A stretch of DNA of 14,832 nt, from assembly GCA_015179025.1 (NCBI GenBank), contig WHUX01000660.1, forward strand, positions 1 through 14,832. Direction: 5' to 3'. Position 1 is the stretch's first letter. Each line of letters begins with the position of its first letter. A model generated the notes under the pieces. The model was not told the DNA's origin. It made no database searches and worked only from the letters and a program-made list of their open reading frames with translations. The translations under genes were made by a program, and so were the position numbers. Origin of the DNA: Terfezia claveryi. Taxonomy: Eukaryota; Ascomycota; Pezizomycetes; Pezizales; Pezizaceae. Shown here piece by piece: positions 9,144-14,832 of this stretch.

Positions 9144-9151
9144 CTGAATAT
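9144..9151. repeat. 8-bp target duplication, right copy
   Basis: CTGAATAT follows the right inverted repeat immediately and matches 7885-7892 exactly. Confidence 0.85.
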
Positions 9152-9171
9152 CCTACCCTCCTTGATATCGT

Positions 9172-9201
9172 CCGTGACACCCGTGACAGGTGTCCGTGAC
9201 A
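9172..9201. repeat. Three CCGTGACA copies at gypsy LTR end
   Basis: CCGTGACA occurs at 9172-9179, 9181-9188 and 9194-9201. It is the mirror of the TGTCAC start typical of gypsy LTRs, so one of the three probably marks the true end of the LTR. The others may belong to the target or to a repeat at the junction. Confidence 0.6.
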
Positions 9202-9204
9202 AGC

Positions 9205-9312
9205 CTACTTTCCCTAGTCACATACGTAGCGCTCCTACGTATGTCTTACCTCTTTCCCGCCCTTGCCCCGGCGTACCCTTTGGTCGCCATGTCCCCTGAA
9301 GCCCTCGTTACA
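9205..9312 (-). repeat. Palindrome-bearing repeat, inverted copy at window end
   Basis: Read on the minus strand, this segment aligns with 14735-14832 on the plus strand. Shared blocks are ACCAA-GGGTA, ACGTAGGAGCGCTAC and GACTAGG. It contains a perfect 10-bp inverted repeat, ACATACGTAG/CTACGTATGT, around a 5-base loop (9220-9244). The other copy differs mainly by transitions. The family is unknown to me; it may be part of a further retroelement into which the gypsy element inserted. Confidence 0.7.
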
Positions 9313-9972
9313 AATACTTACAAACTTTATTGTTTTTTACTATTATTTTTGCCTAAACATGCAACTGTCTTAAAAGAAATTATTGGAGATGCCTAGAAAA
9401 TTTGCGGTGGAGGAACCCCCTAGCATGCACATAGCGGATTCGAAAACAATCTTCTTCTTCCCCTGCATTCCACAGATTAAACAACTATATTCAAATAATA
9501 CGAGACAGCTTATTCTAGTGCAAAGGAAAATTGTGAAAGTTGTGCCCACACACTGTAATATAGTCTAAGGAAAGACAATAGTATAAAAACCAGTTTGAAG
9601 TAAAGAAAATATTCCTCTACGAAAATCCCAATTTGTCTCCCTCCATGTATCTATTTCATTGCTTTTTCTTACCGCCAAACCAGCTACAACTAACTACATG
9701 GGCGTGTACATACATTTCCTTGGGTAATGCTACTCTCCTGAGGACGGATTACACCCAGAATCGGGGTTCAAGCCATTCGCTACTTGAGGGTTGGATAGAA
9801 AGGGCAACCAGAGACGAAAAACCTATCCTCCCATGCCAAGATCCATAACCCCCTTCCAACCAATATAAACAACCACGTAACGAGATGCTGTAAAGGCAGC
9901 AAATATAAAGAAACACCGTAAAATAAGAGACATGAAGGGCAAGAGGATAATTCACGCTAACTAACGTACAAT
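9313..9972. other. Intergenic stretch, no gene recognised
   Basis: About 660 bases downstream of the kinase stop codon. Short open frames exist on both strands, but none has recognisable motifs. It should hold the kinase 3' untranslated region; I see no clear AATAAA at the expected distance. Confidence 0.6.
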
Positions 9973-12170
9973 TCATTGCTTCGATTTCATCTCAACCGCA
10001 TCGTACTCATCCATTGTCAAATGCTGCTGGTGATCATGATCTCCATCGTGATGTAGCGTAACTTTGCGACAGCAGACCAATTAGCTGATCGGGGCAATAC
10101 TGTCAGTTTACAATAATAACATACCAGAATTAAAGTCCTCAAACGGATCCACCGCCCTTTCCCCTGGCGTTTCCATCTCGCTACCCATTGGCACCCCTCT
10201 AACTTTTGCAGCTCCGATATCAACGCTTTCGCTTTCCTTCATATTCTTAAAATTAATAGGGTCTATGCTTTTCCCTTGGCTTGGGATCATTGGTGGCCGC
10301 ATATGGCGAAGAAGAGCCCATTGCGTTGTCTTGAAGAAAGGGTGGGATTTGACGTCAGATGCACCGGCCCTTGAACCCAACCGCTTGTTCTCATCTTTTA
10401 CAAGAAGTTTTCGTATTAAAGATTTACACAAGCTTTCGTTGCTATTAGCCTCACGACTAGCCTCTGGATAGAACCTTTTGAGATGACAATACTCACTTCG
10501 ATATCTGGGGTGCGCCAGCGTGCTCAGGGAATCCAACATCATCCCTGAGGATATTGGCAAAGGTGCTATTCCTATTCTTGCCCTTGAAAGGCGTAGTGCC
10601 ATAGAGCATCTCATATATCAGGATGCCAATGTCCACCAATCTACGGCACTCGTGTGCCCACACCCTTTGATGACTTCCGGTGCAATATACTCCTCTGTTC
10701 CAACGAATGAATTCGTACGGAATTTGCGATACATGATTTTGTATCGATGGTTGGAAGGGAATGCTGTGAAGCGCCTCCTCTAGAAACGATCATGGTTGGT
10801 GCTCCACCAGGATCTGATTGTTTGGACAAATCAAAGTCTGACAACATGATATGTCCAGACTGGTGGAGGAGGATATCTGTCGTGTATTAGCTATGGGAAC
10901 AAAGTAAAAAGAAGATCGAAAGGCTTACTTTCTGGCTTGAGATCTCTATATATGAAACCCATCAAATGAAGATATTCCAACGCTGCAGTGACTTCACCAG
11001 CGTAAAATCGAGCATCGTCTTCAGGTATACACTTTCCGGGCCGAGTTTGTAGAGCTGGTGCATAATCAGTTCAGATTCCACGCACGGTGGGATGGGTATA
11101 TGGAGCCGAGCAAAGGGCAAGGATAAAATTATGTCGAGTGCGTACCTCTGAAGAATTCGCCACCACTACAATACTCCATGCAGAGGTACAAATATCCTCC
11201 GACTGGAATGAGTGATAAAGTGTGACAATGAAGGGATGGTTGCTAGTTGCAAGAATTTCTTCTGCTAACGCTCTCTTGATCTTATTCCGCTTGATCATCT
11301 CCTTCTTGCTCAAGACTGCACGATCATTAGCTGAGGATTCTAGGTGATGAAGCAAGTAGTTTACCTTTCATAGCGTACAACCTGTTCGATTTCTTCTCTC
11401 TGACCAAATATACCTTACCAACATCGCCTTTCCCCAATAATTTGATCTTATCAAAGCTCTGTGGCCCAACTTCAACATTTCTGACCTTAATAGAATTTGA
11501 ACTATATGTCCGCTTGAAGCCTTGCTTCAAGTTCTCGGTCCTCGGGTCCTTCACTGTGGGTACAAGAAGACGAGGCTGCCCCAGTCGGGAGTGAATAAGA
11601 TCCACTTACTGGAGTGGACCTCGCTGTGAATTTTGTTGATTGTTTAATGATCTGCCGTGCCAGGTCGGTCCTTCGAATTCGACGTAAATAAGCCTTGAGC
11701 ATTCGGCGCGGAAGCGACCCTCCTCAACTTCCTTTGCAATTCCTCCTTCCCGCAGTGTCATCCCCATTCGGGGCTAATATCGTGGGGACAAGCTTCGGAG
11801 TATCGGGGGGGGAGGGTGGCCGACTGGCGTCGTTATGATGTCTCAAAGCAGGCTGGCCTTGGTGGCGAAATAAGGATTGGCATTCGCCGTAGGGCTCCCG
11901 TCGTGATCTAACTGACTTGCCGAGGATGTCGACCTGCCACGGAGGAATCGCGATTGTCGAAAGGGGTGTAGTCCACCTCCCCCACTACCAACTCCGTTGC
12001 TACTGCTTCCACCCGTACCTTGTCCACACTCATTAGAATTACTGTTTATCCTAAAAAAATTTTGATCCGTTGCGGAAAATGCGACGATCTCCCATTGTTA
12101 GGTGGTGAACTTGGTGCCTTCCGATCACTTGTATCGCCGAGCCTGCTGATGAGCCGAATAGCTGTGTCAT
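9973..12170 (-). CDS. nrc-2: AGC-family Ser/Thr kinase, NRC-2/FPK1-like; frame broken by one-base gaps
   Basis: Fungal NRC-2/Fpk1 kinases act in polarity and lipid-flippase control. Exons: 12170-11365, 11315-11146, 11054-10929, 10876-10497, 10432-10125, 10061-9973; all five introns (49, 91, 52, 64 and 63 bp) have GT and AG ends. The start is ATG 12170-12168 ([11 protein letters not shown]), then SPPNNGRSS, a Gly-rich linker, [13 protein letters not shown] and [10 protein letters not shown]. Kinase motifs: loop [11 protein letters not shown], Lys in YAMK, Glu in AEEILA, YRDLKPEN, DFD (in place of DFG, usual in this family), YIAPEV, DWWT, and an AGC tail ending DPFEDFNS + VTLHHDGD. Expected length is about 625-630 residues, as in the family. 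Single bases are missing near 12136, 12056, 11864, 11742, 11194, 10722 and 10627, each explained by a run shortened by one, with more frame changes at about 11520-11660. The family's usual Gln in AEQEI is also absent. Confidence 0.9.
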
Positions 12171-14398
12171 AAGGGCCGTGCGAGATCTTCGAACAGGTCA
12201 CTCCGATGATGATAACAGCGTCAGTGTTCACCCAAACGTAGGGGATGCTGAATGAATGTCAGTAATTCTGCGTGTTGCAGGTTTAAAAAAGTGGCCACTC
12301 GTTTGCTTCTAGGTGCAGAGTCAATTAAGATGATAGTTCCGAGTGTAAGCAAACAACTATTGCACGATGACAATATTGGAGGTTCGAGGATCAAGTCCAT
12401 AGAGGTTTCCACAGAATGTTCGAAAAACTTATATTATCCGGTGGTGAATTTTGTGTTTTATTCCAATTTTTGTTACACTCTGGCAAGAGAATATTGGACG
12501 ATCGAATTATGGGTTAAGGCAAAGGCGGAGTGGGTGCCTCAGGCGTGTTGTTGGACCAAGGTACGGTCGTACAAATGAAGTTGAAGTTGATAGATTGATA
12601 GAGGTTTACTTTTGCATATAGAAACAACCGCGGAGGGGGCGGAATGACTGGGGTGTGAACCTTGGGTTGAATTCAGCGTAGTAGCGGGAGTGGAGACACA
12701 TAAGACACAACCGAAGTCGGCGCTATTCGACACACACGATCGTTATATGGCTGACTGACCAGGGCAAAGTGCACCTTCGAATCAGAGGTTTATTCTCGTA
12801 TCCAGCAGTCGTGGTCACGTGCTTGGGCAAACCCCCGATGGTACTACTGCACATTTACGCTTCCATGGATATGTAAGATACTCTACGTGCAAAGAAGACA
12901 GGAGATTCAATCAAGTTTATACAGAATTAATTAATATGAATCTTGTTATTGGAGGACCAGAGGAATGAAAATGCATTAGTTCTAAGTGTTATTTTGCCTC
13001 CTTGGTATGTATTGAAACTATGAAAATAGTAAGGTTATGTTAGGGGCGAGGTGATATCTGTCTGAATATCGATATATAGGGATAAATCACTTGCTCGGAC
13101 CTAACTGGGTGCACAATGTGCGAGGAATAGTAGCTTCATTCAAAGTAACCCAGCGATACAAAACTTCGCTCGAGTCTTAGAGAGCAATAACTAGATACAA
13201 GAAGTGGGCATATATATAGGAAAGCGGGGTTGACTTCAGGCCACCCACCGTCGAGTAGTACCTGCCTGGTCTGCATAATCTCATCCGTAACAATACTCCC
13301 CTCTGCTAGAGGGCGTCCCAACCGACCATTGTGCGGATGTGATGTTGGCCAGCAATTAGAGCACCACGTCCCCACCCAGGATGACCAGTCCTGAGTCCCC
13401 TAACCACTCAGAACAGCGCTCGAGTATCAAGGTTAAACATGTGGAATCGAGCCTCAATGTTTGCGCCAACGGCTTGTAAGGTAGCTCAGAAGGGCGGGGT
13501 ATTCTCTCAAACATAGTGGCATCATGCCAGAGCTTAAACATCAGACCGGGTGGCTTCACTTCTCTGACGACTTGCCATCGATCCGCTTCCCATGATATGT
13601 GTAACAACTGATCCGGGGGTATCTTGGAAATGATGTGCATCATATATATGGATCAGAGATCCGGGATATTTGAAAGGATCCGCAGATCTGGGGTAATATT
13701 GATGGGGGTGGGTATTCCACATGCCATTGCCGTTAAAGATCTCTGCGCGGCAAAACCCTATGGGAATAAGCCAGCGTCACAGGAAAAGGTTCAACGCATG
13801 CCTTCCCAACTATCCAACCCGACTTGCCAGTGCAAAGGAGGGGGCTTGTTCATTTGCACACTCGGGGTGCTCGTTCGAGTCTTTAGTGCTCACAGTGCTC
13901 GTTTGGGCCTTCGCCCAAGGTGGGGATCTTTGAGCATTCGAGCTTGTGCGAAGCCTTATAGGCTCGTTCGGGGCCTTATAAGCCTGGCGAGGTAGTGTTT
14001 GAGCATGTCACCCGACGTCTAAGACGGAGATCTCAATATAGGATTAGTATGTAGGTTAAAAAAGCTTATAAGCAAATAGAAGGGGGAAATAATTATTTCC
14101 GACGTCGCTCATATTAGCACGACATCGTTTAGTCGTCCGACAGTAGGTAGAGAGGAAGGGGTGATTTGCACCTGTAGCATGGTGTGGATTACCCAGGTCG
14201 GGATGGTCTTAAACCATACTTGGCGTCACCCGGTGAAAGAACAAGAAACCCATCTAGCTCAGCTTGGCGTCATCCGTAGTCGCTTTAGATAAATATAGCA
14301 AAGAATAATGGGGGTTTGTGAACGTTTTGTTTACACGCGCATATATGTATTCATATAGCAATATGAAATCTCCCACCTTTGGTGAAGAATCTGATAAG
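12171..14398. other. Long stretch without a recognised gene
   Basis: About 2.2 kb upstream of the kinase start. The first few hundred bases must include the kinase promoter and leader, but I see no clear core motif. The longest open frames (12252-12578 plus, 13356-13643 minus, 13624-13995 plus) have no motifs, overlap on opposite strands, and read like random translation. Small structures seen are a diverged direct repeat (13610-13632 and 13657-13679, around ATCCGGG), a hairpin TTGGGC-CTTC-GCCCAA near 13905-13920, and two copies of CTTGGCGTCAYCCG near 14220 and 14263. Confidence 0.55.
14085..14100. repeat. 16-bp perfect palindrome resembling copia LTR edge
   Basis: GGAAATAATTATTTCC is a perfect palindrome. 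Its core also occurs at the outer edge of the copia LTR (minus strand ...AAAATAATTATTTCC...), and here too a G-rich purine run (GAAGGGGG) precedes it, as the polypurine tract does. The following sequence does not match this copia LTR. It could be a fragment of a related copia LTR or coincidence. Confidence 0.4.
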
Positions 14399-14420
14399 TG
14401 TCACAACCGTCCCTTCTCGG

Positions 14421-14602
14421 CCTTTCTGAGAGTCGGACGGATTCCTGTCTGACTCTCGTTATTGTTGTTACTGCTCTTGCATCACCTGCGTCGCAGGTAA
14501 TAGCCTTTCTGAGAGTCGGATAGATTCCTGTCTGACACTTGTTATAGTTGTTATTGCTATTGCTGTTTATTGCCTTCAATATGACCTATGTTACAGGTAT
14601 TG
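14421..14602 (+). repeat. Two tandem hairpin-bearing units, period 83 bp
   Basis: Both units start CCTTTCTGAGAGTCGGA, at 14421 and 14504. Unit 1 has a hairpin, GAGAGTCGGAC...GTCTGACTCTC (14428-14457, two G-T pairs), followed by a perfect palindrome ACCTGCG-T-CGCAGGT (14484-14498). Unit 2 has degraded versions of both and about 15 extra bases. Transitions have mainly eroded the second unit. Confidence 0.82.
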
Positions 14603-14734
14603 TCTTTATTTGTGTTTTGAGAGTCATGCTAGTTTCTTATATAACTGTAGAAGATTTTCTATTTTGAAAAGCTTATTCTACTGATTAACAAGAAAAATCA
14701 CCACTAGTATATAGCTTAAATACTATTTAAAAAT

Positions 14735-14832
14735 GTTACGACGGCTCTAAGGACAAGGCAACCAAGGGGTATGCTGGGTGAGGACAGGAATGAGGTGAGA
14801 GACACGTAGGAGCGCTACATGTATAACTAGGA
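14735..14832 (+). repeat. Second copy of the palindrome-bearing repeat
   Basis: It aligns with the reverse complement of 9205-9312 at roughly 75% identity by eye, with most differences transitions (for example GCTACATGTA here against GCTACGTATG there). The copy probably continues beyond the window. Confidence 0.68.

Larger units (their letters stand above)
1..9201 (+). mobile_element. Ty3/gypsy chromodomain retrotransposon, 3' part, interrupted twice
   Basis: The 3' half of a plus-strand Ty3/gypsy element is split by two later insertions, a copia element at 222-6056 and an inverted-repeat transposon at 7893-9143. In order, the visible parts are the integrase zinc-binding region (to 221), the integrase core and C-terminus (6057 to about 7100), a chromodomain (about 7110-7260), a polypurine tract (7382-7391) and a 3' LTR starting at 7396. 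The 5' LTR, gag, protease and RT lie outside the window. Coding parts carry many stop codons and at least two frame changes, so the copy is dead. The right boundary is uncertain: LTR-like ends in GTGACA occur at 9179, 9188 and 9201, and without the 5' LTR I cannot choose among them. Confidence 0.8.
7396..9201 (+). repeat. Gypsy 3' LTR, interrupted by a DNA transposon
   Basis: It starts TATCACAATAG, probably TGTCAC with a G-to-A change, after the polypurine tract. It has tandem palindromic units (7449-7592), a TATA-like box (about 7672-7681) and a 40-bp duplication (7696-7773), and then runs into the inverted-repeat element. After that element, 9152-9201 carries GTGACA ends that mirror TGTCAC. 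With the 1251-bp insertion and one duplication removed, the LTR would be about 525-550 bp. The start is well supported. The end is inferred, since the 5' LTR is not in the window. Confidence 0.65.
14399..14832 (+). repeat. Probable gypsy-type LTR start, cut by window end
   Basis: It begins TGTCACAACC, the usual gypsy LTR start, and carries the same kind of palindromic unit (TTGCATCACCTG...CAGGTAAT) as the 3' LTR at 7396, while the sequence between differs. It is therefore a relative of that LTR, not a copy. Near the window edge it contains the repeat also found inverted at 9205-9312. No coding sequence is visible, and whether the whole stretch is one LTR cannot be decided here. Confidence 0.55.

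Noticed and set aside
7884..9151. 9-bp target duplication for the inverted-repeat element, as in typical Mutator-like elements
   Set aside because: The ninth base differs (T on the left, C on the right) and taking it would misalign the inverted repeats by one; 8 bp fits both.
9749..9848. GGTTCAAGCC, a tRNA B-box-like string near 9765
   Set aside because: No matching A box or acceptor stem at tRNA spacing.
10265..10783. Plus-strand open frames across the kinase gene
   Set aside because: They are antisense to kinase exons whose motifs and splice sites are clear on the minus strand.
12252..12578. 108-codon plus-strand open frame upstream of the kinase
   Set aside because: No motif, no codon pattern distinct from random, and it lies in the likely promoter region of the divergent kinase gene. 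It cannot be excluded without RNA data.
13610..13679. ATCCGGG-containing direct repeat and ATGATG/CATCAT arms
   Set aside because: Short and imperfect, without further copies in the window. This is compatible with chance and not a CRISPR-like array, which would also be unexpected in a fungal nuclear genome.
13356..13995. Overlapping open frames on both strands (95 and 123 codons)
   Set aside because: They partly overlap on opposite strands, the translations have no recognisable domain, and the stretch contains short repeats and hairpins that explain some openness.

Overview
The window looks like nuclear DNA of a filamentous ascomycete. Evidence: a gene for an NRC-2/FPK1-type AGC kinase with five short introns (49-91 bp, GT...AG, several with CTAAT-like branch sites), fungal-type Ty1/copia and chromodomain Ty3/gypsy retrotransposons, and transition-dominated decay of the repeats that resembles RIP (repeat-induced point mutation). 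The kinase wording is closest to what I remember from Leotiomycetes, but this was not checked against a database.

Positions 1-9201 are an AT-rich nest of transposons. The outermost element is a plus-strand chromodomain Ty3/gypsy retrotransposon, of which the integrase, chromodomain, polypurine tract and 3' LTR are in the window. A complete but heavily mutated Ty1/copia element (222-6056, minus strand) sits inside the gypsy integrase. It has two 639-bp LTRs, a 5-bp target duplication (CTTTC), a polypurine tract and a primer-binding site that matches the anticodon arm of initiator tRNA-Met. A second insertion, a 1251-bp inverted-repeat DNA transposon with no transposase (7893-9143, 8-bp target duplication CTGAATAT), lies in what I read as the gypsy 3' LTR.

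Positions 9202-9312 are a short repeat with a strong palindrome; an inverted, diverged copy occurs at the far end of the window. Positions 9313-9972 are intergenic.

Positions 9973-12170 (minus strand) hold the only host gene I recognise, the AGC kinase. Its splice sites and kinase motifs are intact, but the frame is broken by at least seven single-base gaps, each readable as a homopolymer run shortened by one. There are no clear nonsense substitutions. This suggests either local assembly errors or a very recent pseudogene.

Positions 12171-14398 contain no gene I can support. Positions 14399-14832 look like the start of another gypsy-type LTR, with tandem hairpin-forming units, cut by the window edge. 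The exciting content is the architecture: an element-in-element nest with exact duplications, a half-tRNA primer site, palindromic LTR repeat units and a probably unnamed non-autonomous DNA transposon. I see no new defence or metabolic system.
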